Origin: Vagococcus_D sp963518325
GTDB lineage: Bacteria > Bacillota > Bacilli > Lactobacillales > Vagococcaceae
Direction of reading: 5' to 3'
DNA length: 64,000 nucleotides
Assembly: GCF_963518325.1 (NCBI RefSeq)
Contig: NZ_CAUQJB010000018.1
Coordinates: 1 to 64,000, forward strand
Part shown: positions 41,495 to 49,696 of the stretch, one piece after another
How positions within the stretch are numbered: the stretch's first letter is position 1
How the letters are laid out: each line of letters opens with the position of its first letter
Made by a program: the position numbers and the translations under genes
Notes under the pieces: model-generated
What the model saw: the letters and a program-made list of their open reading frames with translations, nothing else
What the model was told of the DNA's origin: nothing
Database searches by the model: none

Positions 41495-42637
41495 ATGACA
41501 ATTATTAAAAATGTCAGAATCACTCAAGGTCAAGAATTAGTAGCTGCAACAGTCATCGCTGAAGGGGGCAAAATTCAGCGTATTTTGGTGGAGGAGTCCT
41601 TAGGGGTAACGGAGTCCTTTCAAGGGAATGTAGTTGACGGAAACAACCAATTGTTGATTCCGGGAATGATTGATGTTCATATTCATGGAGCTCATAATTT
41701 TGATATGATGGACGGCACTGTTGAGAGTATTCAAGCTGTGTCAAAAGCATGCGCAGAGACGGGCTGCACTAGTTTTTTAGTCACCTCTGTTAGTTCTAGC
41801 TTGGAAGCCTTACTACAAATGATTGAGCAAACCAAGAGGGTTATTGGCAAAGAACAGGGGGCGAAAATTGCTGGTATTCACTTGGAAGGACCTTATCTTA
41901 ATGTGGAGAAGAAGGGCATGCAAAATCCAGTCTTTTTACGCCATCCCGATTTAGAGGAAATGAAGACTATCCTTGATGTGGCTGATGGGTTGATTAAGAT
42001 GGTGACAATTGCCCCAGAGTTACCAGGTGGACTTGAGTTAATTGATTTTCTAAAAGAGCGAGGAGTGGTTGTGGCAATTGCTCATTCTAATGCGACATAT
42101 GAGGAAGCTCAAATGGCTTTCAGTAAGGGAGCATCTCATATTACTCATTGTTTTAATGCCATGCCGGCTATTCACCATCGAGCGCCGGGTTTAGTGACGG
42201 CTGCATTAGAAGATGATAGCGTGAGTGTTCAAGCAATTGTTGATGGGGTTCATCTTCATCCGGGGATTGTTCGCTTGATGCATAAAATCAAGGGACCTGA
42301 TAAAATGGTGCTGACAACAGATGCGTTACAAGCCATGGGAGTTGGCGATGGTGACTATCTGTTTGGCGGACACCAGGTGACGGTGACAGATGGGGTTGCT
42401 CGCTTGCAAGATGGGACCTTAGCTTCAAGTACCGTGACGATGAATCGTTCGTTACAATTTAGCACGTCTTTTGGTATCCCGTTAGCGGACACGATTGAGA
42501 TGGCTGCTGGAACGCCAGCAAGGGTCTTAGGGATAGCTGATGTGGGACAGATTAAAGAGGGATTTGTGGCGGATTTAGTTCTGCTTGATGAGGAATTTAA
42601 TGTGTTGACCACATGGATTGATGGTGTCGAATATTAG
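41495..42637 (+). CDS. nagA: N-acetylglucosamine-6-phosphate deacetylase
   Basis: A 380-residue amidohydrolase that converts GlcNAc-6-phosphate to glucosamine-6-phosphate and acetate, feeding amino sugars from chitin, glycans or wall recycling into glycolysis. Metal and substrate motifs are visible: DVHIHGAH near the N-terminus, HLEGPYLN, AIAHSNAT, HCFNAMPAIHHR and the catalytic Asp in LTTDAL. Length is standard. It may use products released by the GH18 protein and the autolysin in this window. A terminator follows at 42646-42673. Confidence 0.93.
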   Translation: MTIIKNVRITQGQELVAATVIAEGGKIQRILVEESLGVTESFQGNVVDGNNQLLIPGMIDVHIHGAHNFDMMDGTVESIQAVSKACAETGCTSFLVTSVSSSLEALLQMIEQTKRVIGKEQGAKIAGIHLEGPYLNVEKKGMQNPVFLRHPDLEEMKTILDVADGLIKMVTIAPELPGGLELIDFLKERGVVVAIAHSNATYEEAQMAFSKGASHITHCFNAMPAIHHRAPGLVTAALEDDSVSVQAIVDGVHLHPGIVRLMHKIKGPDKMVLTTDALQAMGVGDGDYLFGGHQVTVTDGVARLQDGTLASSTVTMNRSLQFSTSFGIPLADTIEMAAGTPARVLGIADVGQIKEGFVADLVLLDEEFNVLTTWIDGVEY

Positions 42638-42645
42638 TAGAGATC

Positions 42646-42673
42646 AATAAGCCAGAGCCTTGGCTTATTTTTT
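42646..42673 (+). terminator. Terminator after nagA
   Basis: Eight-bp stem AATAAGCC / GGCTTATT with an 8-base loop, followed by a T run. Confidence 0.8.
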
Positions 42674-42788
42674 CTTAAGCATATTCACAAAAAAATCACA
42701 TAAAGGTACAAAAAAAACGTTTATTCTTAACCTTGGCTTAAGCTTTTAGCAGTATAGTAATAGCAGGTTAACCAAACAATTTAATTTT

Positions 42789-42875
42789 GTGGATGAACGT
42801 GGTGTTAAACTCTTTGAGGATATCAGTTGGTTCGTTCTCTGTTCCGAGGTGTAGGTTCGAATCCTACCGTCCACG
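42789..42875 (+). other. tRNA-like element with perfect T-arm, not a standard tRNA
   Basis: GTGGATG (42789-42795) can form a 7-bp acceptor stem with CGTCCAC (42868-42874), and GTAGG-TTCGAAT-CCTAC (42851-42867) is a perfect tRNA T-arm with discriminator G after it. The 55 bases between fit no normal D-arm and anticodon arm, and no CCA is encoded. It could be a decayed tRNA, an attachment-site remnant, or a tRNA-mimicking leader of the microprotein gene 45 bases downstream. A TGCGC-TAG-GCGCA hairpin follows it. Confidence 0.45.
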
Positions 42876-42919
42876 CTTGCGCTAGGCGCACCAAATATTA
42901 GATGAAAGGATGTCTTATT

Positions 42920-43033
42920 ATGAAGAAATTATTGGCCATTGGCTCGTCACTTTCAGCTCTTGTTGTCCTTGCTTACATGACCCGTAAAGAGGTCAAACAG
43001 TTGAAAAAGAGTCACCCAATTATCATTAGTTAA
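42920..43033 (+). CDS. Single-pass membrane microprotein of 37 residues
   Basis: Preceded by GAAAGGA at good spacing and followed at once by a strong terminator, which supports a real gene. The peptide begins MKKLLAIGSSLSALVVLAYM, a single membrane helix, and continues with a strongly basic tail (TRKEVKQLKKSH) likely on the cytoplasmic side. It lies in one probable transcript with the tRNA-like element. Function unknown; design is similar to the 38-residue peptide at 23403-23519. Confidence 0.6.
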   Translation: MKKLLAIGSSLSALVVLAYMTRKEVKQLKKSHPIIIS

Positions 43034-43045
43034 GCTTAAAATAGC

Positions 43046-43077
43046 CCCTTCTCACGTAGCGTGAGGAAGGGTTTTTT
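43046..43077 (+). terminator. Terminator after the 37-residue microprotein
   Basis: Stem CCCTTC-TCACG / CGTGA-G-GAAGGG with one bulge, loop TAG, then six T. Confidence 0.85.
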
Positions 43078-43082
43078 CGTCT

Positions 43083-43700
43083 TTAGGAGTAATGAGAGGT
43101 ATCGCTGTAGGTGATGATCTTCACTTCTTTATCTGTTAATGTCAAGATGCTTAAACTGTTGGGCTCCACATCAGCCAGACCGTTTAAATCAGCCAGTTCT
43201 CGTTGTAGAAGGGAGCTGATGATGGTTTTAATTGTTAAACGATGGGAGACAATCATTATTTTTTGTTGGGGATGGGAATCGACAATCTCCTTGATGCTGG
43301 CACTGCTGCGGTTTTTCAGCGCTTGGAAGGTTTCTCCACCATTGTCCCCTTGGAAAAGATGGGGAGTTTCCCAAAATCGTTGCCACTCGGTCTGATCTGT
43401 TTCAGCAATTTCTTGACGAGTTCGTCCCTCCCAGGTTCCCATACCAATTTCTCGCAAACGGCTGTCAGCTTTTGGGGTAAGTGATAATTGTTGGGTGATT
43501 AGCTGGGCTGTTTTTATCGCCCTAGGACTGTCGCTCGTATAGCAAGCATCGATTGGTAGTGAAGCAAGTTTCTCCCCCAGTAGTTGAGCTTGTTTAATTC
43601 CTTGACTGGTTAAGTCAGAATTTAAATGTCCCTGCATTCTTTTTTCAGCATTCCAAATGGTTTCCCCATGGCGCACTAAGTATAGTTCGGTCTGTGTCAT
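43083..43700 (-). CDS. Histidine phosphatase family protein (phosphoglycerate mutase-like)
   Basis: A 205-residue histidine phosphatase. The catalytic RHG motif is LVRHGETIWN (residues 8-17, phosphorylated His10-11 region), with EIGMGTWEGR and the second catalytic histidine in IVSHRLTIK. Members include cofactor-dependent phosphoglycerate mutases and broad phosphatases such as PhoE; specificity is unresolved. AAAAGGAG lies before the ATG at 43700. Single gene. Confidence 0.85.
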   Translation of the reverse strand: MTQTELYLVRHGETIWNAEKRMQGHLNSDLTSQGIKQAQLLGEKLASLPIDACYTSDSPRAIKTAQLITQQLSLTPKADSRLREIGMGTWEGRTRQEIAETDQTEWQRFWETPHLFQGDNGGETFQALKNRSSASIKEIVDSHPQQKIMIVSHRLTIKTIISSLLQRELADLNGLADVEPNSLSILTLTDKEVKIITYSDTSHYS

Positions 43701-43809
43701 TAGTTGGCTCCTTTTATCAGGTTAACATCACTATAGGCTAAAAAAGGCGTGCGTTCTAATACAAAATCGAGTATGATTCATATAGATAAGCTATGAGAGG
43801 GGGGACGTA

Positions 43810-44697
43810 ATGAATTTGCATGGGCTGCGTTTGTTTCATGAAGTGGCTAAATACGGCAGTGTTACGAAGGCGTCTGAGAGCTTAAGAATCAGTCAACCTT
43901 CTGTCACCTCCCAGATTAAAAAGTTTGAAAAGGATGAAGGGGTTCAGCTGTTTGTGCCAGCTGGACGAGGGATTCAATTAACGTCTCTAGGTGAGTCAGT
44001 CTATCAGATGAGTCAAGAGTTATTTGCGGTTGAACAGGAAATCGTGAGTCTCTTTCAAGAGGCAACCAAACAAACGGAAGCTGTTTTGCGTCTTGGGGGA
44101 AATTACTTAACCGTCACTCATTTGATTCCTGATTGGAAGGCACAGTTTGCGGCGGTTTTTTCAGGTTCCATTGAATTAGCAACGTTAAACTCTCATGATT
44201 TAGTGAAAGGGCTGTTGGCGGGGCAACTGGATATGGCTCTTCTGGGCGCAAGTCAGGTGACAGATTCCCGATTGGCTCGTTACAAGGTGTATGAAGACCG
44301 ATTGTGTTTTATTGGGTCTCCAAGTTTAGAACAGGCCAAGGGTCAGACCTTAAGCTTGGCTTGTTTGGCCGAGGCTGATTTTATTGGTCGAGAGCCAGCA
44401 AGTTTTACTCAACAATCCCTTGAGTCTTTGTACCGCTCATCAGAGGTGGCGTTGCCACGTTTTAGTTTGATTTATAATAACTCACGCGATGCTCTGGAAG
44501 CGGCTTTAGCCGGTAAAGGCATTCATTATTGTTCGTATTTAATGGTCAGTGAAGCGCTGGAAAAGGGGGATTTGGTAGAGATAAAGGTGGATATCCCTCC
44601 CCAGTCACACGCCATTTACCTTTATCACTTAAGGAACAATCCATTAGGCAAGGCGGCTCGGGATTTTAAACATTTAATACTGACAAGCGTAGGTTGA
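43810..44697 (+). CDS. LysR-family transcriptional regulator
   Basis: A 295-residue LysR-type regulator: N-terminal winged HTH (LRLFHEVAKYGSVTKASESL, residues 6-25, then ISQPSVTSQIKKFE) and a C-terminal co-inducer-binding domain. It stands alone, and no clear metabolic target lies divergent to it except the histidine phosphatase. GAGGGGGG precedes the ATG, and a terminator lies downstream. Effector unknown. Confidence 0.85.
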   Translation: MNLHGLRLFHEVAKYGSVTKASESLRISQPSVTSQIKKFEKDEGVQLFVPAGRGIQLTSLGESVYQMSQELFAVEQEIVSLFQEATKQTEAVLRLGGNYLTVTHLIPDWKAQFAAVFSGSIELATLNSHDLVKGLLAGQLDMALLGASQVTDSRLARYKVYEDRLCFIGSPSLEQAKGQTLSLACLAEADFIGREPASFTQQSLESLYRSSEVALPRFSLIYNNSRDALEAALAGKGIHYCSYLMVSEALEKGDLVEIKVDIPPQSHAIYLYHLRNNPLGKAARDFKHLILTSVG

Positions 44698-44722
44698 TGA
44701 ATGTCCCTGAATAAGGTCAGCA

Positions 44723-44749
44723 AAAAAGAGCCTGAAAGAGGCTCTTTTT
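44723..44749. terminator. Bidirectional terminator, LysR and YxeA genes
   Basis: Ten-bp perfect arms AAAAAGAGCC / GGCTCTTTTT with a 7-base loop. Confidence 0.85.
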
Positions 44750-44750
44750 G

Positions 44751-45137
44751 CTAGCTGTTTAAACGTTCTAAGGCTTTTTTAGGTACCTCTGATTTATTGA
44801 TTTCTTCGTAATGCTGAACATAGCGACCTTTAGCTGTTAATTTTAAATAATGATGATGCTGAAGCTTTTCTGAAGTGTCGTAGCTAACATCCTGAGAGTC
44901 GCCATCAGTGGTGTAGGCGACTTGGGTGTAGCGGTAACCTGTCGTTTCAATGGTTCCTTGGTTATTGGTCTTAACATAAAGAGGCTGCCAGTCAATCAAT
45001 ATATTGTAACGGTCCATCAAGCCATAAAAAGGACCTGTTTCCTGTTGAGTTGCCAGAGTAAAGGCGCCGAACAAACCGGTGATGACGGTGAGTGTCAGAA
45101 TTGTTTTAATCAGAAAAGCGACTGTGTGTCTTAACAT
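44751..45137 (-). CDS. YxeA family protein (DUF1093)
   Basis: A 128-residue small exported protein: N-terminal hydrophobic segment (residues about 8-30) then an OB-fold-like domain with YVKTNNQGTIETTGYRYTQVAYT, which matches the YxeA/DUF1093 family. These proteins occur widely in Lactobacillales, stay membrane-anchored or are secreted, and have no known function. GAAGGGACG precedes the ATG. Single gene. Confidence 0.75.
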   Translation of the reverse strand: MLRHTVAFLIKTILTLTVITGLFGAFTLATQQETGPFYGLMDRYNILIDWQPLYVKTNNQGTIETTGYRYTQVAYTTDGDSQDVSYDTSEKLQHHHYLKLTAKGRYVQHYEEINKSEVPKKALERLNS

Positions 45138-45380
45138 AACGTCCCTTCTTTCTTTTAACTTTAAAGATATGTCTCTGATTCAACCTTTAATAGGGATTGT
45201 AAGAGAGAGTTTAACTTATCTCAAGTATAAAGGAATTATGATAAAAAAACATGATGCCCAAGATTGACTTTTTTCTCCATCTTAAGACGGTCTTTGCCTT
45301 AGCTGGAAGAAATGGCACTAAAGACAATTGGTCTTTGATTTGGTACACTTGTGGCAGACATAAAAGGAGGAGTGATCGAG

Positions 45381-45872
45381 ATGAAAAAAGCTCAGGAGTG
45401 GATTGATGAGTTAGGGCTAGAACCTCATCCAGAGGGTGGTTTTTATAAGCGAACGGAAGAGAGTGATTTGTCCCTGGGCAAAGAGGCTCGTCAGCGGCCT
45501 TTGTATACGAGTATTTATTTTTTATTAACACCTGAGAGTCCGTCTCATTTTCATCGTTTAACCTCAGATGAAATTTGGTATTACCATGAGGGACAGCCAT
45601 TAGTGGTACATTGTTTGTTTCCAGATGGCAGATACGAAGCCATTTATTTAGGTAAAGATGTGGCTGGTGGCCAGCGATTGCATTATACTGTGCCAAGAGG
45701 AACTATTTTTGCGTCCAGTGTTCCAGTCGATTATGCGTTGGTAAGCTGTCTAGTAGCACCTGGCTTTGATTTTAGCGATTTTGAATTGTTTACGCAGTCT
45801 CAATTACTGAAGGAATACCCACAGCACAAAAGGATTATTCAAGAGCTGGCCTATGAAATTTTACCAGAGTAA
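45381..45872 (+). CDS. DUF985 cupin-fold protein
   Basis: A 163-residue cupin of the DUF985 family (YML079w-like). The start MKKAQEWIDELGLEPHPEGG and the metal-site region SPSHFHRLTSDEIWYYHEG are family-typical. Crystal structures of relatives show a double-stranded beta-helix binding small molecules; no reaction is established. The frame is open from a GTG at 45351, but AAAGGAGG at about 45364-45371 fixes the ATG at 45381. A terminator follows. Confidence 0.82.
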   Translation: MKKAQEWIDELGLEPHPEGGFYKRTEESDLSLGKEARQRPLYTSIYFLLTPESPSHFHRLTSDEIWYYHEGQPLVVHCLFPDGRYEAIYLGKDVAGGQRLHYTVPRGTIFASSVPVDYALVSCLVAPGFDFSDFELFTQSQLLKEYPQHKRIIQELAYEILPE

Positions 45873-45875
45873 ACC

Positions 45876-45906
45876 AAAGAGGCATGATTAAGTGTCATGC
45901 CTCTTT
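45876..45906. terminator. Bidirectional terminator, cupin and M42 peptidase genes
   Basis: Twelve-bp perfect arms AAAGAGGCATGA / TCATGCCTCTTT with a 7-base loop between convergent genes. Confidence 0.85.
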
Positions 45907-45919
45907 AGTTTACTCTCTA

Positions 45920-46954
45920 TTAACATAAGGTGCTAAATAAATAAGCATTTACTAATTTTTCAGTGGCGTCAATCGAGTCGCTGTGAGTCCGTTCGTAAGC
46001 GTGGCTAGCTTCGATGCCGGCTCCCAATAAGCCGTGCTTAACATCAGCGCCAGCTTTCATAGCGGCGGAGGCGTCACTGCCATAAAAAGGATAGATATCC
46101 AATTGGTAAGGAATACTTTGGGCATCGCATAGATTGGATAAATGATTGCGGAGATCTAAGTGATAAGGTCCGCTGGCATCTTTTACGCAAATCGAGACGG
46201 TGTATTCGTCTGTTTGCTGGTCGTCCCCCATAGCGCCCATATCGACAGCAACGTATTCCACGACTTTATCAGAAATATTGGAGTTACCACCGTAACCGAT
46301 TTCCTCGTTATTGGAAAAGAAAAAATGGGTCGTATAGGGGAGAGTTTCCTTGTCTTCTGATAAGCGTCGTAAAAATTGGATTAAAATCGCTGCACTGACC
46401 TTATCATCGAGGTGGCGGGATTTAATAAACCCACTAGGGGTAATTTCTGTTCGAGGATCAAAGCTGATAAAATCGCCCACTTGAATGCCCAAGGCTTTAG
46501 TTTCTTCTGCTGTCTTGACCTTCTCATCAATGCGAACGGTCATATTCTCTTGATTGCGTTCGGCCGTGCCCGCATCTTTGTAAACGTGAACGCTCGTTTG
46601 ATGCATTAAAATCGTACCGGTGAAGGTTTTGCCAATCTGTGTGTGGATTTGACAATATTCGCCTTCAATGGCGTTAAAACGGAAGCCACCAATTAAGTCC
46701 AATTTTAAGCGACCATCGGGACGGATAGCCCGAACCATGGCCCCAAGGGTATCAACATGAGCGGTAATAAACCGTTCTTGTTCCGTATTTTCGCCCTTAA
46801 CAGTTACCATTAAACTGCCCTTGCGATTTTCATAAGGGGCATAGCCGTAAGGTTTTAAGTCATCAGCGATGGTTTGAATAATGGCTGCAGTATCGCCTGT
46901 CGGAGAGGGGATATTGGTTAATTTAGCCACTAATTCAATGGTTGTTTCAGTCAT
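45920..46954 (-). CDS. M42 family glutamyl-aminopeptidase-like metallopeptidase
   Basis: A 344-residue cytoplasmic co-catalytic metallopeptidase of family M42 (PepA/FrvX/YsdC type). Metal ligands and catalytic residues are visible in TAHVDTLGAMV, SRHLDDKVSAA, FFFSNNEEIGYGG (general base Glu and ligand Glu) and VAVDMGA. It should trim N-terminal residues from short peptides as a large homo-oligomer. AAAAGGAG precedes the ATG at 46954. Single gene. Confidence 0.88.
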   Translation of the reverse strand: MTETTIELVAKLTNIPSPTGDTAAIIQTIADDLKPYGYAPYENRKGSLMVTVKGENTEQERFITAHVDTLGAMVRAIRPDGRLKLDLIGGFRFNAIEGEYCQIHTQIGKTFTGTILMHQTSVHVYKDAGTAERNQENMTVRIDEKVKTAEETKALGIQVGDFISFDPRTEITPSGFIKSRHLDDKVSAAILIQFLRRLSEDKETLPYTTHFFFSNNEEIGYGGNSNISDKVVEYVAVDMGAMGDDQQTDEYTVSICVKDASGPYHLDLRNHLSNLCDAQSIPYQLDIYPFYGSDASAAMKAGADVKHGLLGAGIEASHAYERTHSDSIDATEKLVNAYLFSTLC

Positions 46955-47066
46955 AATAAATCTCCTTTTGTGTTATCAGCAACTGCTGATTGTTTTTCTA
47001 CTCCTTATACTAGCCGATAATTCACTAAAAAGAAACTTAAATAGGTTGAGCATTTTACTTTTAAAA

Positions 47067-47082
47067 ATACCCCTATAGGTAT
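47067..47082 (+). promoter_or_regulatory. CstR/CsoR-type operator of the sulfur operon
   Basis: ATACCCCTATAGGTAT has inverted arms ATACC / GGTAT around a C/A-rich centre, the form of operators bound by CsoR/CstR repressors. It overlaps the promoter zone (TATAGT at 47082-47087) of the rhodanese operon, whose last gene encodes a CstR-like protein, so autoregulation is likely. Confidence 0.65.
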
Positions 47083-47129
47083 ATAGTGTTTGTAGTAGCA
47101 ATGAAATAATCTGAAAAAGGGGAGTTAAG

Positions 47130-47432
47130 ATGTTTTTATTTAATAAGGTAGCGACGATTAGTGCCGCTGAGTTGACGGAATGTTTAAGTCAAAAACCAGT
47201 GATTATTGATGTAAGAGAAAAAGAGGAGTTTGCCAGAGGACACATACCTGGTGCGAAAAATATGCCATTGGGAGAGCTTGACCAGTATCAAGGCAAGAAG
47301 ACCAAAGTTTACGTAGTTTGTCAGTCGGGGATGCGCAGCAAACAAGGGGCGATCCTTTTGAACGCTAAGGGATATGAAGCTGTTAATTTAACCCACGGCA
47401 TGATTGGGTGGAATGGTCCAGTCAAGCCTTAA
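47130..47432 (+). CDS. Single-domain rhodanese
   Basis: A 100-residue rhodanese-like sulfurtransferase with active-site Cys in VCQSGMRSK and the family start VIIDVREKEEFARGHIPGA. It transfers or carries sulfane sulfur as a cysteine persulfide. It is the first gene of a three-gene operon with a CoA-disulfide reductase/rhodanese fusion and a CstR-like sensor, pointing to persulfide or polysulfide detoxification in the cytoplasm. GGGGAG precedes the ATG. Confidence 0.88.
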   Translation: MFLFNKVATISAAELTECLSQKPVIIDVREKEEFARGHIPGAKNMPLGELDQYQGKKTKVYVVCQSGMRSKQGAILLNAKGYEAVNLTHGMIGWNGPVKP

Positions 47433-47447
47433 GAAGGAGTCTTGAAG

Positions 47448-49100
47448 ATGAAAGTATTAATTATTGGCGGTGTGGCTGGGGGAATGTCGGCAGCAACCCG
47501 ACTACGTCGATTAAATGAACAAGCAGAGATTATCGTGTTGGAAAAAGGGCCACACGTCTCCTTTGCCAACTGTGGCTTGCCCTATTATGTATCAGGGGAG
47601 ATTACGGAACGGGAGGCCTTGCTGGTTCAAACACCTGCTAGTTTAAAGGCTCGTTTTAATCTGGATGTTCGTCCTGAAAGCGAAGCAATCGAACTAGATG
47701 GCGTGGCTAAAAAAGTCAAAATTAAACAAGGCCAAAAGGTTTACTGGGAGAGTTACGACTCCTTGGTGTTGTCACCGGGTGCCCGTCCATTTGTGCCATC
47801 AATTAGGGGAATAGAGTCGGAATCAGTGTTTACTTTGCGAAACGTGATTGATTTGGATAACATTATGGCTTTTACCGAAGCGCAACAGCCCCGCAAGGCC
47901 TTGGTTATCGGTGCCGGTTTTATTGGGCTAGAAATGGCTGAAAACCTCAGACGTAAAGGGTTGGATGTGACGATTGTGGAAAAAGCGGCTCATGTTTTAC
48001 CGCCTTTGGATGAAGAGATGGCGGTTTTTGCTGAAGGGGAGTTGCGTAAACACCAAGTCAGTGTCTTGACCAATTTGTCGGCGGTTAGTTTTAACGAGGG
48101 ACGTGTACAATTAGAAGATGGCCAAGAATTGGAAACAGATATGATTATTTTATCCGTAGGGGTTCGGCCTGAAACGACCTTGGCCGAAGCCGCAGGAATC
48201 AAGCTTGGCTTAGGTGGTGGTATTTTAGTGGACGAGCATTATCGGACCAATTTACCTGATGTTTATGCCGTAGGTGATGCGATTGTCGTGACACAACAAG
48301 TTACAGGAGAAGAGGCCTTAATCTCTTTGGCTTCTCCGGCCAATCGACAAGGTCGTCAAGTGGCAGATGTGATTGCAGGACTGCCACGGATCAATCAAGG
48401 GAGCATCGGTACGGCAATTGTTCGTCTCTTTGAGTTAACTGCCGCTACTACAGGGCTAAGTGAGCGGCAAGCGAAACTAGCTGGTTTAAATTATCAGGTG
48501 GTTCACGTTAGGGGCAATGATCATGCTGGTTATTACCCAGGGGCGACAGCCGTTTTATTAAAGCTTATCTTTAATCCGGAGTCTGGGGAAATTTATGGGG
48601 CTCAAGGTGTGGGTGAAAAAGGAATTGATAAACGAATAGACAGTTTGGCCACGGCTATTAAGGGTCAGTTAAGGGTAGCCGACTTACCTGAACTTGAATT
48701 TACCTACGCGCCACCCTTTGGTGTGGCTAAAGATCCTGTCAATATGTTGGGGTATGTGGCGTTGAATGTGATGGAAGGTCACAGTGAGATGGTTCAATGG
48801 TATGACTTGCAAGGGCTGTTGGCTGAGGGGCGTCGATTGTTGGATGTGCGAGGACCGGAGGAATATGCAGCTGGCTACATTAAGGGTGGCGTCAATCTGC
48901 CTTTGCCAGACTTGCGTCAGCGGTTATCTGAACTGGATAAGGAACAGTCTTACATTGTGAGTTGTGCAAGTGGACAACGAAGCTATATCGCTGAGAGGCT
49001 GTTGAAACAGTCTGGTTTTAAGGTGAAAAATTTAGATGGGGCTTTCGGTTTATACAGCCAAGTTCGTCCGGAAGATGTTGTGAAGGGGGTTGAGGAATGA
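47448..49100 (+). CDS. CoA-disulfide reductase fused to rhodanese domain
   Basis: A 550-residue flavoprotein with N-terminal FAD/NAD domains of the CoA-disulfide reductase/NADH polysulfide reductase group (GGVAGGMSAA dinucleotide motif, single redox-active Cys42 in FANCGLPYY, AIGDA-like VYAVGDAI) and a C-terminal rhodanese domain with SCASGQRS. Such CoADR-RHD proteins reduce CoA persulfide or polysulfide with NAD(P)H. The ATG at 47448, eight bases after AAGGAG, is preferred to the TTG at 47442. It overlaps the repressor gene by four bases. Confidence 0.9.
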   Translation: MKVLIIGGVAGGMSAATRLRRLNEQAEIIVLEKGPHVSFANCGLPYYVSGEITEREALLVQTPASLKARFNLDVRPESEAIELDGVAKKVKIKQGQKVYWESYDSLVLSPGARPFVPSIRGIESESVFTLRNVIDLDNIMAFTEAQQPRKALVIGAGFIGLEMAENLRRKGLDVTIVEKAAHVLPPLDEEMAVFAEGELRKHQVSVLTNLSAVSFNEGRVQLEDGQELETDMIILSVGVRPETTLAEAAGIKLGLGGGILVDEHYRTNLPDVYAVGDAIVVTQQVTGEEALISLASPANRQGRQVADVIAGLPRINQGSIGTAIVRLFELTAATTGLSERQAKLAGLNYQVVHVRGNDHAGYYPGATAVLLKLIFNPESGEIYGAQGVGEKGIDKRIDSLATAIKGQLRVADLPELEFTYAPPFGVAKDPVNMLGYVALNVMEGHSEMVQWYDLQGLLAEGRRLLDVRGPEEYAAGYIKGGVNLPLPDLRQRLSELDKEQSYIVSCASGQRSYIAERLLKQSGFKVKNLDGAFGLYSQVRPEDVVKGVEE

Positions 49101-49354
49101 AGTGTGATAAAAAAATAATTAATCGTTTAAAACGGGCAGAAGGTCAAATGCGAGGGATTCAAAAGATGATGGAAGAAGGTCAAGATTGTTATGACATGAT
49201 GATTCAGTTGTCTGCCGTTCGTTCCAGTATTGATAAAATTATGGGAATTATGGCGGGTGAGAATTTAAAGCATACGCTGGAAAAGCCGCTGGCAGACGAA
49301 GAGGCCCAAGCTGAAAAAGTGGCTCAAGCCATGCAGATGATTGAACGTAAATAA
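49097..49354 (+). CDS. CstR-like persulfide-sensing repressor lacking the second sensor Cys
   Basis: An 85-residue CsoR/CstR family helical repressor (INRLKRAEGQMRGIQKMMEE). Position 31 is Cys as in CstR, but position 60, which in Staphylococcus aureus CstR is the partner Cys, is Thr (ENLKHTL). A Cys at position 3 might substitute. The copper-sensing His-Cys pair of CsoR is not complete either. It is last in the sulfur operon, and its probable operator lies at 47067-47082. The start ATG overlaps the upstream stop (ATGA). Confidence 0.85.
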   Translation: MKCDKKIINRLKRAEGQMRGIQKMMEEGQDCYDMMIQLSAVRSSIDKIMGIMAGENLKHTLEKPLADEEAQAEKVAQAMQMIERK

Positions 49355-49696
49355 TGACAGTAAGTCAGTCTGGATAAGGCTGGCTTATTGTGTTATGTCG
49401 TGTGAACTCTGAGAATCGTCAGGGTGCCATTATCGGTTACCTTGTTAGCCATGCTCATGTGGGATGTCAGTTATTTCGACCTTATTCGCCAGCGGCTAAA
49501 AAAGCAGAGCGCTTATTTTGATTGTAAAAGTGGCGTAGTAGCAACCCGAGAGTCAAAAAAGGAAGGTGATTAAGCTCTTGATGGAAGACTTTATCATCTT
49601 CTCTGTTCTAATTTGGGTGGGAGATGACCGATTGGCTTTAAATTTGCCGAGTTTTCGAGTAAACTAGGAGTGGAACGAATAGAGAAGGGGAGTTAA
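49355..49696. other. Intergenic region with a possible gene remnant
   Basis: A weak hairpin AAGTCAG / CTGGCTT at about 49364-49388 may end the sulfur operon. A 39-codon frame at 49402-49521 (+, GTG) reads smoothly (ENRQGAIIGYLVSHAHVG within it) but has no ribosome site and no recognised family, so it may be a remnant. Nothing else is seen before the dut promoter. Confidence 0.4.

Noticed and set aside
42789..42875. Annotating the T-arm-bearing element as a functional tRNA
   Set aside because: Acceptor and T stems fit, but no D-arm, no 5-bp anticodon stem with a 7-base loop and no clear variable arm can be drawn, so no anticodon can be assigned.
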